Shown here in pieces: positions 33,610 through 46,659 of a stretch of 64,000 nucleotides of DNA. The position numbers and the translations under genes were made by a program. Numbering within the stretch: the first letter of the stretch is position 1; the number at the start of each line of letters is the position of its first letter. Location of the stretch: positions 56,114,648 to 56,178,647 of the forward strand of contig OX104115.1 of the NCBI GenBank assembly GCA_944474755.1, in the 5' to 3' direction. The notes below the pieces were generated by a model that worked only from the letters and a program-made list of their open reading frames with translations, did no database searches and had not been told where the DNA came from. This stretch comes from Limnoperna fortunei. Lineage: Eukaryota; Mollusca; Bivalvia; Mytilida; Modiolidae.

Positions 33610-35490
33610 AATAAAGTCTATATGCTCCCATATAATATAAATGCAAGTTTACACATCTGACAGACAGTTATCTGCACATTTTAAGTGATCAGGACGCGTA
33701 ACCCTGGAAACTAGAAATGGATCAATTAATATGAAGCTGTACAAGTATACTGAAATATGACTTATTTAAGTATGGGTACACATGAAACTATGCATCTACT
33801 TCCCTCTGTTGTCTTTTGTGTATGATTATTCATAACTACATGTATGATATAATAAAAAAGGTTAGGGTGCAGTTCACTGGCCCAAATATATATTAGACAT
33901 ATCTCTCGGCAAATACATTCCAAATTTTATGTTTAAGCTTAATATGTTGCTGGGACAAACACTCCAAAGGTTTTCCTTCAAATTTTAGATCAGCTCTGAA
34001 CACATCACTGAGCGTACTCTAATGGTTTACAGAAGACAAAAGATTACTAAGGATAGTGTCCATTTTTCAAAGGACAATTCTCCAAATTCGTTTGCAAGAG
34101 TTTTGTCATTTTTATTTGATGATAGAACTTTTCATCGTTTGTTACCTAGGAGGTTGTTTGTGAGTCTATAAAGGTGTTTTTACTGTGTTCTGATTCAGCG
34201 ACTTTGAGTTTGCTTGAAAAAATAGTCTTTTTCTGTCCTATAATTAAACCATTTGTATGATTACATAACTGTCTACAATATATAAATATATAAGTCTAGA
34301 GGATTATGAAACGATACCATAGAGAGATGTTTCTACTATCAAATAAATATATATTAATCAATACGACAAAATTTTCGACCAACTGATTGCCTCCTTCAGT
34401 GTCAATATCAATCTGTAAATAAATGATAAAAGTTTGTTATCCGGTGGTGGGGTAATCCAGTTTGATGTTATTGATCTTGAACTTTCTCAGAGGTCAAGAT
34501 CACAGCTATAAGTCATTACATAACGGAGTACTGTACAGTTGTCAGTTATATAAACCATCTAATCTTGAACTTCTTGATAATCATGAATTATTTATTTATT
34601 TATATTTAGAATGATATTTATTGTTGTTTGTGTATTCCATTTGGGTGTACATAGCAGGGCTCTTTAATCCAGAATCTCTCTCGGGCCACATACAGATGTG
34701 TGTATTCTAAAATATACATTTAAAATATACATAATAAAATGACGGACAGTAAATGACTTTCTGTAACTTGATTGTGTGGTTCACTAAATCTATAAATATT
34801 TTTGTCGTATCATTGATTTACGTCAGGATCGCGCACGTTTGTGTACTGAAATTTCGATCTATTGTTTTGGTTGAATCGGGGTTGTAATCAGTATTTTTGT
34901 GTAGTAATGTTACGTTCTACATATTGACTTCTAATTCATTCAGTGCATTAGTCAGTTAACAATTAAAAGGTAAACATTGTAACCAAATCTCAATGCTGCT
35001 TGGAAAAAAATTTCTATATCGTTATTTTCGTTTTGATATTGATGTAAACAGAACAACACATATTTTTATTTCTTATTTTGAACATTTGTTCAGAGTATAA
35101 ATTTTGTTTAAATATTTTTCAAAAAACACTTGTGAAGTGACATTTCTCAAGCACCATTGATTATTAGTTTAGCGTAAACAATGTCAGGTACATGGCTTAT
35201 CCGTCCTACAAAATAAATTAAAAAGAACAGATACTTTAATAAAAGCCTTAAAATGGATAATGCAGCTAAAAGACTGTAAGCTTTTAGAAAAGCTAAACAT
35301 ATCTATCTACCTTTATGGCTTTGCGATTACTGGATTGTATTGTGATTTTAACATTCATGTATGATTGATTTAAATATAGATTGGTAAGTAGGTGAATTCA
35401 TGGCTGATTTCACACATTTAATAAATCAAAATGCAAACTATGTATATTAATTGATTTCCATACACACTCTCTCTTTCTCTTTATTTATTA
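33610..35490. other. AT-rich spacer without recognised features
   Basis: No frame, RNA gene or tandem array stands out. Microsatellite-like patches are short. Confidence 0.45.
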
Positions 35491-35494
35491 ATTC

Positions 35495-36720
35495 TTTGTG
35501 AACACATAATAAATTTTTATGACACACCAAAGTTATAATAAACGTATATGCTTGAGAAATAATTAAAAAGAAATACTACTTGTGACGAGGAAATTATTCT
35601 TACGGTTATCTGATATTTTAACCACAGCTTCCAAGAAATTATTAGTTGTTTACGCTTATGTTCAACGACTAACCCATATATTAATTGTTTACGCAATAGT
35701 GCATTCCGGTTTCTAGGTCATTTTAAAAATATCACCGGAGGTGTTGAAACAGGTTTTACATGTAAGTAATTTTTTTATCTTAGTGCATGCATGTTTTAAT
35801 AGATACTGAATAAAAGTGTTTTAAAATAATTCTAAATGTTAACATCACTTTAATACATGACAAGTTAGATTATGGGCTTTATAGTCAGTTAATACCAACG
35901 CGGAAGCCATTTATTTGCATTGTTTATAGATGAAATTAAGCCCTGAAAGAAATTGGCATCCACAGAAAAGAGTATTGAAGAATATAAATAAACAAACGTG
36001 GACGTTGTGATTAAATGCAATTCAAGTGGGACCAAATATCCCAGACATCCAAGAAATTCGTTACATCCTAAAATGCACAAACAAATTAGCAGTGATTCAT
36101 TGATAAAAATATTTGCATAACGCCCAGTTTTCAATATTTCAGCTGTACATATCTAGGAAGTGAACAAGTTAACAAACGGTTAATCAAAAGGGAAATTCAA
36201 ATAAGATGTATTAACGGGAATACAATTTTTAATGCTAGTGTAAACGCGTTGAGCGATTTGTAGTAATCGATAATTTAGTGACTGGTCAATATTAATTGGG
36301 GGTTTTGGACCGGTGCATTTCAAATTATCATGTCCTATCTCCTTAAAATATATAATAAAAGTGGCTCTGCTACACCAGATATGTTTTTTAACAGCGTTAT
36401 ATATAGATTATATGGTTACAATTCAGTATTTATTTTGTTAAACAAATTGTTCGATTAAAGTATGTTTTTTTAATTAAAGTCGGAATTTTTCTTCATTGAT
36501 GATTTTGAAATTTAAAAAAACGTGTTATATTTATGTTTTAAAAAGCAAAACTTGCAGTCCCACGTATATTTTGGCGGTACCTTATCTTATCTTTTCCGAA
36601 ATCTACAAAGGTGGTCATTATCATGGATGAATTGAATTCAGGCATTCCGTAATATATCCTTTAAACCCCCAACGCAAGGGCATACCCACACTTGCTAAAT
36701 GACCCACAGCAAGAGGTAGA
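35495..36720. repeat. Composite repeat, block R, copy 1
   Basis: Shares long stretches with 47405-47850 and 51850-52925, for example AACCCATATATTAATTGTTT (also near 47570), ATAAACAAACGTGGACGTTG (also 52120) and AACGCAAGGGCATACC (like 52850). About 75-85 % alike by eye. No shared open frame survives, so coding is unlikely. Confidence 0.7.
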
Positions 36721-36866
36721 TCTTAAAAAAAAATTATTGTCATTATTATTAAGTAACCTAGAAATTATCACTAAGTCATGGGATCTTACAGCTTTGTTAC
36801 CAAAATAAGCTAACTATGCATAGCCACAGTGTTGCCTTACCGGTCTGTTTTTGTTTTTGTTTTGTT

Positions 36867-37830
36867 AGCTCACCTGATCCAAAGCATCAGTGTAAGCTTT
36901 TCTCATCACTCTGCGTCCTTCGTAATCGTCGTTGTCGTCGTCAGCAGTAAACTTTTCACATTTCAATCTTCTTCTCCAAAATCACTTGGAAACATGGAAC
37001 CAAACTTGGCAGGAATGGTTATTGGATTGTTCTTAACAAAGTTTGTGTTTTTGGTTCTGATCAAGTATTAAACATGGCTGCCAGGGCCATTAATGCGTTC
37101 TGATTGGCTGAATTTAAAAAATCTTGTTCTCATAAATCGCTTGGTAGATTGATTTAATATATAACATAAATGTACCTTAGATGGTCCCCTACAAAGTTTG
37201 ACCTTTTTGTGCCGATCCAAATTTTCTGATGGCCGCAATCGCAGGACTAAGTTAAACATAGGACATAATAAGAAAAAACATACAAACCACTTCTTCTCGG
37301 AAACTGTTTGAAACAATGAAGCCAAATTCTGACGATACGAAAGTTGGATAATAAATCTTTTTTGCGTTTTTCGAGCCAATTACAAATTCAACGTGGCTTC
37401 CAGGTACACTAATGGGTTCTCATTGGCTGAAATTTGAAAAATTTTCTTACAATCCGCATGGCAGATTGATTTGAAATATAAGATCAATAGATAAATGTAC
37501 CTTTGATGGTCCTCTACAAAGTTTGAGTTTTTGTGACGATCCAAAATCCAAAATGGTCGCCACAGTGGAACAGAGCTTAACATAGGACCTATGAGAACAC
37601 CATACAAACAGCTCCTTCGCCGAAACTTTTCCACAAAATTAAACAAAATAATGCAGAAGTGAATCTTAGATAGTTATCATATTATTTTGAGTTGTGTTTT
37701 TCGGGCTGATAGGAAATTCAACATGACTGCCAGCAACAGCATCTCTACATAAAGTCTTCAGCATTTAATATAAAAATTAGCTAGAAAAGTCATGTCTCTT
37801 GAAAAGTATTTTTGTAAGTCAGGTGAGAGA
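36867..37830. repeat. About 0.96-kb dispersed-type repeat with internal 0.32-kb units
   Basis: Begins AGCTCACCTGA and ends TCAGGTGAGAG, a short terminal inverted repeat. Inside, three starts of one unit are visible near 37070, 37390 and 37720: (A)TGGCTGCCAGG.., TTCTGATTGGCTGAA, TAAATGTACCTTAGATGGTC, CTACAAAGTTTGACC. The front has GTCGTTGTCGTCGTCAGCAG. It resembles a repeat type I recall from bivalves; the family is not named here. Confidence 0.62.
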
Positions 37831-37864
37831 TAAGAGCTCTTAAGAGCCTCTAGTATTATTTTGT

Positions 37865-38300
37865 TATATTGTAATTGTTTAATAAGATGTCAGTGCGCTG
37901 TTACACATTGGGACACTCACTTTTGAGAACTGTATTCCTCAGCGCCATCTTCTAGCATCTTCCTTCGGTGCCGTCTGCATTTAAATTCTCATCAAGGGTT
38001 TAGAGGTGTTTTATCTCTAAACAAAGTATGTTCAGTTTGTGTATTTAATGTAATTGTTTGAATGTTGTGAAATGTACAATGAAGTTATGATATCAAATTA
38101 GATGACAATTCATTTTGTTGAAAATCTGATAATTCATTATACTCACAGTATTCTTTCTCCTTTTGAAACTTGCTCTCCCCTAGAGAACCATGTTACTGAC
38201 TATCAGGCGTTATCACAGTTTACCAACTAGTGCTTCTGTCATTGATAATAACAAACGTTTTGGACATGTTGACAAAGAAGAATCATAAACTCTACTTAAT
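37865..38300. other. Spacer between repeats
   Basis: No feature recognised. Confidence 0.4.
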
Positions 38301-38301
38301 C

Positions 38302-38365
<64 letters not shown>
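38302..38365. repeat. (AATC)n microsatellite
   Basis: About 15 uninterrupted AATC units. Similar short arrays occur at 45028-45059 and, as ATTG, at 52227-52279. Confidence 0.95.
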
Positions 38366-38367
<2 letters not shown>

Positions 38368-38519
38368 CGAAATTCATAACGAAATGTGCAGATACCAGAT
38401 GTTAACTGCTAGGTAAACAAATGTTTTTTTCCAAAAGCCACTCCTCGTTTGGTTCCCAATATACTGACGATGAACAATTTAAAAAAAGCTGGATTTCTTA
38501 ATCGACCTGCTATTTGGAA

Positions 38520-38660
38520 AGTGTGATGGTCGCCTTTTCAACAAACAATTTACATAGAAATGGGTATACACTGTGCTCACCTTCTGTCTAATCATACGGT
38601 ACAGTTTTTAATGTGACTGATTAAGGCAGTTTCAGCGTTCTCTATGCAAATCTATGTAGT
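38520..38660 (+). repeat. Reverse-transcriptase-derived relic, copy 1 (block S fragment)
   Basis: GATGGTCGCCTTTTCAACAA, then ATAGAAATGGGTATACACTG and TGCTCACCTTCTGTCTAATC match 48505-48600, 51115-51200 and 53150-53230. The ATGGGTACAAACTGTGCTC core equals the MGTNCA box of the Penelope-like RT. Confidence 0.65.
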
Positions 38661-38699
38661 TAGTCATTTGCTATTGATCATGTGCCTGCCTATCAACAT

Positions 38700-38935
38700 A
38701 GAGATGACAGGTTTGTGTCTCACTGCATACAGGGTGTGATTGACTCCAATCGTAATTGTCAAGGATTGCCGGTTTTCCAATAGATTTAAGGGTTTTACCA
38801 GGTACTCAAGCTTCTTTCCGCCCCCCCCCCCCCCCCATAAAAGATGGATGTCACAATATAGCTGAAAATTTGCTGAAAATGGAGTTAAAGTCCATTCGAA
38901 CAAGCAAACTTAAAAAACTTGGCCACACAGCCCGC
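38700..38935 (+). mobile_element. SINE body and 3' domain with a poly-C tract
   Basis: TGTCAAGGATTGCCGGTTTT, GGGTTTTACCAGGTACTCAA, then 16 C at 38821-38836 in place of the usual CCTCC box, then GATGTCACAATATAGCTGAA. The front matches the inverse of 9820-9860 and the end matches 17880-17910. Confidence 0.6.
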
Positions 38936-38939
38936 TACT

Positions 38940-40090
38940 AGCATTAACCTAACCTGTATACAATTTAAAACTTCTTCTGCTATCATGTCTTTTAACTGTG
39001 AGAAAAACAATTAACATATATTTTAACCTTGATAATTTATAAAGGAATAAAAATAATGTTATTACGGTGTTACAATGTTGTACTGGTATTCATTTCGGTA
39101 AATCGATTTAAAGTTCAAACATTGACATATTTTTCTCAGTGTTACATATACAAAGAAAAGTTAATGCATGTTAAATTATTTTTTTAAATTCAGATACTTG
39201 TTTTTTATTAGTACCCTATAAAAGACAAATTGTGGTCATATAAACCGTGTTTAATGTACAATATTAAGGTTTTCATAAATAATGTATTTTTAATTATTAC
39301 TTTGAAACGGATATAGATAGTTGTTTGTTGACTGTTTACTTAAAATTGCAGATGTAGAAAACCATAATCATTGTAATTAATTATTATTGTGGCTGCTATA
39401 TTTGTATTTTCTGTCTAAGAGTTGTACTGTCTATTCTAAGAGGTCAGGACACTTGCCAGTGATGACGAGGAGGGTTATTATCTCCCGCGACTGACACATT
39501 AATGTCTTTGAATTGACAGTTGGTTTGTTGAATAGGGTTTTATGTAACTTTTAGCAATTTTCATGGTATTGCGTTTTTATTGGGGTGTGTAGGAAGCCTT
39601 GAGAACCAGGTGAAAAATCCTCAACCTTCCATAAGAAAACAAATGTTTAATAAATTTTCCTTAAGTAAAACAACAATAATGTATATTGTAATAAAAAAAG
39701 AGAAAAAGACCATTAAATTTGCAAAATGCATCATAATTATAATGTCAGATTAGACGTTCAATGCGAACATTAAAATAAAGACGTCAGTGATGAGGTTTAA
39801 AAAAATGTTACTGCCTTTCTGCAACAAATACTTTCATTACGAATTTCTGCCGTTACAACATATGGCTTGTACAAGTACCGTGTTTATCGCGGCAATACCG
39901 CGTAGTCCATGAATAGACGATTCTGCAGTCATTTTGGTCACGGAACGTCCGTGGACAATTATCACTAAAAAAATTGATTGCCGCGTCGCGTTCGGTCGCG
40001 TTTTTTCGCGGACTTTGCGGAATCCATCTTGGCCGCAGTGTACTTTGATATAGGCATAGAAATCCGCCGCCTACCTGCTTCTATTGAAAG
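38940..40090. other. AT-rich spacer with one CpG-richer patch
   Basis: Mostly featureless. Around 39880-40030 the sequence is richer in CG (GCCGCGTCGCGTTCGGTCGC), unlike the surroundings, but no frame or promoter motif is convincing. Confidence 0.4.
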
Positions 40091-40098
40091 TTTGTTTG

Positions 40099-40211
40099 TT
40101 ATCCCTCTAACTAGTACAGGCTTTACTATACTTGTTATCCTTTGATTTGTACAGACTTAACTATACTTGTTATCCTTTGACTTGTACAGACTTAACTATA
40201 CTTGTTATCCT
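40099..40211. repeat. Short 35-bp tandem repeat, three copies
   Basis: TTATCCTTTGACTTGTACAG followed by ACTTAACTATACTTG occurs three times in a row with few changes, plus a partial fourth. Confidence 0.85.
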
Positions 40212-40901
40212 TGTGAGCTTTAAATTTCAATAACTTATTATTAATTGCTATAGAAAACCAAAAATTGTTCTAAAATATACTTTTTTAAAAGTGTCGGGAC
40301 AAATTGTCCAAAATTGGGACCAATTGGCAAAGACTTGGCCCTTGGCTTGGGACCAATTGGCTGGGACCAGACACCGTTAAAATTAAAACACCAAAGATTT
40401 TGCCTTCATTTTTGATAATTAACTTTTATCAGAAGCTGGAAATGCATTAAAACTTACTTCTTATATATTCATCGATATGTTATGTCTAGATTTCTCTGAC
40501 GTTAGATAGACATTTTAAAATTGAGATCACATTTCAGTAAAATGGCGCTTCTGGAGAGAGAGCTATTTTTAGAAGGTTCCGAATCACCTGTGTGCTTTTT
40601 TTTAGTTTCACTAAATACCAAAATGTTATTAAACAGAGAACCATATTTACGTGCCATAAACCTGTATAACTAATTGTACTTGTTCCTGCATAAACAAACG
40701 CAAATAGACAACAAAAAACTACTATATAGAGGAGTAAACAATTTGATCAAATACATTATAGCAAGATCTAGTTGAAAATAAATATTCCACTTTTATTGTC
40801 TACTTTGTTTTTTACGTATGAGTAAAACAACGTTAATTTGGATAAACACCCTGACGCGGAAGCCAACAAAGATTCTGACAATCGATCCATGCCAAAATCA
40901 C

Positions 40902-41278
40902 GGGGGGGGGGGGGGTAACTAAGGATACTTTTAGGTACAGGTCTGCGGACGGAGATTTGAAAACGCACCCTATTCATATATTCGGATCAAACGGGACCCA
41001 ATCATATATTTTGAATTATTACATTAGACCGATTCATATATTTTTTTACTGCACATCCCCATTGACAAAATAGTCCATTAACTTCCAAAATGATCAAGTG
41101 ATGTTAAGGGAACCTTTTGTTTGTAAAATAACTGTGATTTACATAGGCTTAACGTGCTCAAGATGAGAATTGAGGCATGGATATATTTAGATAATATACG
41201 GTAAAAAAGTGACCCATTCTGGCCGCACATCTGTATTACCCTTTATATACCAAGTTATCCCCCCCCCCCCCCCCCCCC
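40902..41278. repeat. Poly-G and poly-C tracts around a 0.35-kb stretch
   Basis: 14 G at 40902-40915 and 20 C at 41259-41278 bracket a stretch with CACCCTATTCATATATTCGG and AGACCGATTCATATATTT. Other tracts: 42411-42421 (G) and 46306-46318 (C). Confidence 0.7.
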
Positions 41279-41315
41279 GTGGCTAACAAAATAAATTACT
41301 ATGCAAAAAACGATA

Positions 41316-41316
41316 T

Positions 41317-41351
<35 letters not shown>
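41316..41351. repeat. (ATTT)n microsatellite
   Basis: Nine ATTT units without a break, about 40 bases after the long poly-C tract. Confidence 0.95.
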
Positions 41352-41352
<1 letters not shown>

Positions 41353-41359
41353 GTTATTG

Positions 41360-44300
41360 AAAAAGGTAATATATTTATATTATTTCTGTTTATCGATTTT
41401 ATACGCAAGGGAATACGGTCCAACGGTTGTTACCAACAAAATCGAGTTTTTAATGTTTTTTCACACGAGGTACATTCAACAATTCACCTAAGACATTTTA
41501 ATAAAAAACCTAGTATTCCATCTAATTTTTTTTACATGCCAACTGCTTCTTTTGCCTCAAAATACGCCGATGGCAAACTTAAATGGTTGATTTCTATTTC
41601 AAATTGTATGCAGATACTACACGTCGCATAACCGCAATATGAAAACATTGTTTAGATGAAATACGGTAATTGCAAAATCTCAGCTTAGTGCGATGTCTTG
41701 ACACGAAACCATTTATAGTGAATGTTTATTGCATTCAAAGCTCCGTGCATCCTCCCAAGTCAGGGCTTGTGATTCCACATTCGCGTAGCTGCCTTTAAGT
41801 GAGTAGGCGGCCGAATCAACAGGATTTAACAAACTTTAATAAACAAAAAAAATGCTGTCTTTTTTAGATTCTATCCCCGCAATCAATAAACTGTCCTTTT
41901 TCAGTGCTAAATAAAGCACTTTATAGAACTCTCAAAAATGTACCAAATTGTTTTCAAAATTTTCCGTCCGGGGTGGGGGGAGGTTCCCGCTGACCCCTGG
42001 TTATTTTGTGAATCCACATTGTAACTAGTCTAGCTAAAAAGCAGGTATTGTCGCCATAGGCCGAATTTTACTGCCGTTTGAGTTAGTTTTGTGATTTGTC
42101 GGATTTGTCCTATTGCTTGTAATGTAGCAAATATATTACCCATGATGTAAAACGCCATTCAGTTTCGGGTTTCTCAATGTTTTTTATGTAGTAAATTTCA
42201 ATTAATACACACCAGCGGGTTTTTAAAAACGGTAATAACTATCATCAACGTATCAATGATCGATTTTCAACACGAAACCGATAAAATAAAATGGACAGTG
42301 ACTGTCGAAAGATATCATGATCGACCACGTCTGATTGTATATGCAACTTCATTTGGACATCAAAGAGCCGGGAGTGATTCACTCCCGCTCTGCTACATTA
42401 CGAGTAATGTGGGGGGGGGGGGTAAGTGGGGCGTAAGGGGCGTACGCCCTTATTTCAAAAAAAGGAAAGGAAAAAAGAGAGAACAGGGAGGGTAACAACC
42501 AGCGTCAAAGGCAAAAATGTAATCTCAGCTCGTCCTCGACATAACTTAATGCATTAACGGTACTAATTCGTTTTGATATCTATGTTGTATACTGTACCAA
42601 ATAAAGGTTACTAACACTATAAAAACCTTGTGTTAAATTAATTCCTTTTGATGCGTGGAAATTGCGTGAATGCAGGATTTTGCACCATTTTTTCGAGAGC
42701 AGACCCCCTGCAGTAAATGCGCCTATGCGAGGCGAGAGAGGACCACTTTGTGGCCCTCCTTTTCCGATATCCCATATTTACGCCCCCCTTTCGAAAATCC
42801 TGTATCCGCCCCTGGTAATGGGACTAAATTCGTACCCTCGCCCAAAAAAAGGGTACGATTATTCGTTCTATTGCCGCCATTGTTGATTGCTTAACAGAGT
42901 ATATCTGCACCAGAGACTAGCTGGAATTTGTTTGCTGTATATCACAATCTTCCCATCCATTTTTGCCTTTTTGTACCTTGATTTATAAAACAGGCGCTAC
43001 ATGCTGAGCAAAACAACATGTGCTTACCCTTCCGGAGCAGAACAGTAAACCCAAGTTGTGGGTTTCTTGTTGCTTATGTTTAGGTTTGTGGTATATGATT
43101 GTTTTTGTCAGTTTTGTTTTAATTTTCCACATTGATTACATTTTGTTTTTACGTCTTCAGATCTTCTGCTTTCCTTTCCACAGTACAATCAGACGCAAAA
43201 TTTCCCATTTACCCCTTCCATTTCACACCGGTATCCTGGTACCGGTGAAGCGTTTTTAGGCTGCAACGTGAAATGTCACCCTAATAAAATAGGCGTTTTT
43301 AATGCCACAGTAATAAACAAGGTATTAAAGAAAAGCTGTGAATCTCAGCTTTCTATGCATGTAAAACGATTATTTATTTGTTGTGTGGTTTGTCCGTAGT
43401 TTTAATTAGAACACGATGAATGCTAGTCCCCTACCGGAATTTTTCGCTAGCGTAAAATGCGCAAACCCAAACGTTGCAAATAAACTTTGAATTTTCCTGA
43501 AGTCAACATTTTATTACCATGTAATTTAGGAAATATTTAGGCTACAGCTTTGTCGATCTATTAATATCAAAAGCAATATCTAAGAGTTCACTACACTTGT
43601 AGAAATCTTTTATGAAATGTGTCAAGAACACTTTCGGACATAGCCATAAAGCAAATTTTCAGTGTGATTTTGTGAATGTGAAAAATTATACCAGACGCAG
43701 GTCTAAATAGGGAAAACTACATTGGCAGAATAACTCTACGGACTTTCAAACTACTTTACTTTACAAAAATGCAAACTGAAGATGAAAAAAATTGATGGCC
43801 TGTATCAAAAATTTCAAAGTACTTTTTATTAAAGCTCATCACTTTATCTTTAGTATGGTATGTAACATGTATATAGATCCAATAAAGTAAAATTGTGATT
43901 TTACCTATTGTTTTAAGTGACATACATATGTTAGAAAAAACTGATTAAAAATCATGAAAAGGAAAGGGTTAAGTAACTTAAGAAAAGAGCGAAAAATAAG
44001 AAAACTTTGATCAGTTCCCAACACAGGCACAGACACTTGATGAAAAATTGAGAGAAAAAAGATTGATAATTTTTCCGAGGGGCAATATTTCACAATGAGA
44101 CATCAAATGAATGAATACACACTAAAATAAATCCAACACGTATTGACATTTTTTATATATTAACCTGACCAAAAGTGCCTGTGCTCCCCACAATTTTTTG
44201 GAGATTAGCAAATCTTTTGACATAAAATTAATGTCCAATGAAATATTTGTCACATTTATATTAAAGTTCCATAATATTCAAACAGAAACAAAAGAAATAC

Positions 44301-45020
44301 TTGTAAAAAATAGTGAACGTACTTACTTGTGGATAATTGTGTAATAACTATATGCGCGATACACTGTTTGTTTATATTGATATTGTCAACGTGATATTCT
44401 TTTAATAGACAAGGGAAATTCGAAATCTATTGATTTAAGCTGTAAAAACTGATTGAAGCTGGAATAAAACAGACAAAATGCACGGAAACGCCCAGTTTAA
44501 AATTGTAACTCCACCTTAAACACACCTTCTGAGCGGGTAATACCTATTTTTAGGTTTCGGGATTTTTCTTTTTGTTGCCATTTGGATTACCTACAATCTA
44601 TACGTAGTTTTTAACCGACAACTAACATTCTCGAGCTTCTTTATTACTGAAATCTTAATCATCCCAAAATTTTGCGATCTCGCAACAACATGTGGTGCCA
44701 GTCATAAAACATTGAATTGCTTGTTCGTTTTGAAGAGATTGTTTTTGTTCATAAGAAGACGATTTTCCAAAAGTAGCTTAATAAGACCATGTGGGGAAAA
44801 GGGCGATGGTGTGGTATATTACAGCAAGCCTCTCACTATAACTGGTGACAGGCTTTCTGCGTTGTCATAGAAATAAATTTAAGCTGTCTGTCATAGATAT
44901 AAATTAAGCCATCTGAACGATAAATTTACAATAATTTTCAGACGTTCCAATAATACTTACTTTTAAACAGCGTATCTCTAACTAAATACCAAGTTATAAC
45001 GTGTTCTTAACTATATCTAA
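41360..45020. other. Spacer with short palindromes, no gene seen
   Basis: Contains the perfect hairpin GGGAGTGATTCACTCCC near 42370, poly-G at 42411-42421, GGGGCGTACGCCC near 42439 and CCGGTATCCTGGTACCGG near 43229. A frame at 42256-42495 has no resemblance to known proteins and runs through the poly-G tract. The rest is AT-rich and featureless. Confidence 0.4.
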
Positions 45021-45024
45021 AATG

Positions 45025-45027
<3 letters not shown>

Positions 45028-45060
<33 letters not shown>

Positions 45061-45093
45061 GATTGGATTGACAACGAAAATGAATGCCTTTAA

Positions 45094-45172
<79 letters not shown>

Positions 45173-45262
45173 ACGGGTTTAAATGGTAATCTATCCGTCA
45201 CCTTAGCAGAGAGAGAGAGAGAGAGGATACGGGTTTAAATGGTAATCTATCCGTCACCTTAG
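45028..45262. repeat. (AATC)n, (AC)n(AG)n and a 38-bp duplicated unit
   Basis: (AATC)n at 45028-45059, then (AC)n and a long (AG)n at 45097-45168. GATACGGGTTTAAATGGTAA plus TCTATCCGTCACCTTAGC follows and occurs twice, with a second (AG)n run between, suggesting a duplication of microsatellite edge plus flank. Confidence 0.88.
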
Positions 45263-45477
45263 CCTACAGGGATTCCCATAACAAAAATAAGACGTCAAAA
45301 TTAATTATAAACATGTGATATAAAGAATGGGCTTAATACATGAAATACTTTCGGAAAACTGGTTTGTAGAAGCAATGGAATAACGGAATTACAGATTGGA
45401 ACTTATTGTCGAATTATAGAATATTGCTTATTTTAAAACCGGCCGAGTAAAATCTTACCTAGCAATTAAAATAGCAA

Positions 45478-46085
45478 GAAAACCGACCGAACAACAAGAG
45501 CCGAAAGTCGATGGGGAATTACAAATCCGGATATAGACTAACAAATACAACAGAATTAAAAAAAAACAAAAATAAAAGAAAGTGAGTAGCCCGAACCCAA
45601 TAAAAACATGGGTGCACTCAGGTGCTCCGGACTAGTTAGTCGTGCCTGATTCTAACAAGACACTCGTCGAGTTACTCATTGTCATGTCTATCAATGACTC
45701 AGCGAAAATGTCAGATCGTATTTGAGATATTTATTTCCCATAACCTTGTTTTAGTAGTTTAGTAATCAGATGCAGTGAGCTGTCCAGAAAATCGGAATAC
45801 CGATCGCAGGATCTAGAATAACGTGTAAGTTGTCAAATGTATACACGATACAATGAACTGCTGGAATGTTGCTATCGATGAACGGGAAGTTTTCAGTTGG
45901 AAAGTTGAAGTCATCACGTTTGTCGTAGAGTCTAGTTTGTAGTTTTCCCCGATTCTATATTCAGAATTAGGTCTAAGTAGGAGGCCGACCTAATTGCATT
46001 GTTGTTGCCTTCAATTTTAAGCTGGATAGTGTAGATTGAATGCAAATATTCACCAAATTTAGCATTGTTGCGGGACAGTTTTTTG
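45478..46085 (-). mobile_element. Penelope-like remnant, minus strand
   Basis: Same layout as 19040-19650: the inverse of the shared 3' tail (AATCCGGATATAGACTAACA), the inverse of the CACCTGAGTGCACCCATG stretch, and the inverse of the RT end including the DDFNFP block (45890-45930). Extends further to the RT middle near 46080. Full of changes. Confidence 0.75.
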
Positions 46086-46659
46086 GTTGAACGAGTCGAG
46101 AATTCCTTATGAAACCTTGCATAAACCTAGAATGCCTTGTCTAGTTGTGTACATCGTTTGAGACTGTTTCAAAATGACCGTCTTTGAAAATAAAAGTGCA
46201 TTTTCAGATCTCTGGGAAGGCTACAATGAAAATTAATACATTGGTACAGTCGACAACCCTGAGTATTTCTACGGAAAAAAATTTGACATCAAATTCGCCA
46301 TTTTACGCCCCCCCCCCCCGGGACCAAACTGCAACTTGTCCGATTTCCAAGAAATAAGATATGAAGGTAGATTTTAATGCTGAAATCAACAACGCTATGT
46401 GACCGACTAGTTTTGTAGACGTGAGGTCAGCATTTTTTTAGGTCGTTAGATCTTGTTACTGAACTAGTCTGAAATAGTTCTGTAACTGTTCGATGATTAA
46501 AAAAATAATTAAAACATCGAGAACATAAACGAATTCATATAAAATACTGCCAATAAATCAGATCGCAAATTTTCAGCGTAGGATAACTTGGTTTGTTAAC
46601 ATTTATTTTTAAGTCTTACCCTTTAGAATCCTATTAGATATTACGTAGAAAAATCCAAA

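Noticed and set aside
42256..42495. 79-codon frame ending in a Gly/Lys-rich stretch
   Set aside because: It runs through a poly-G tract and has no family resemblance or splice context.
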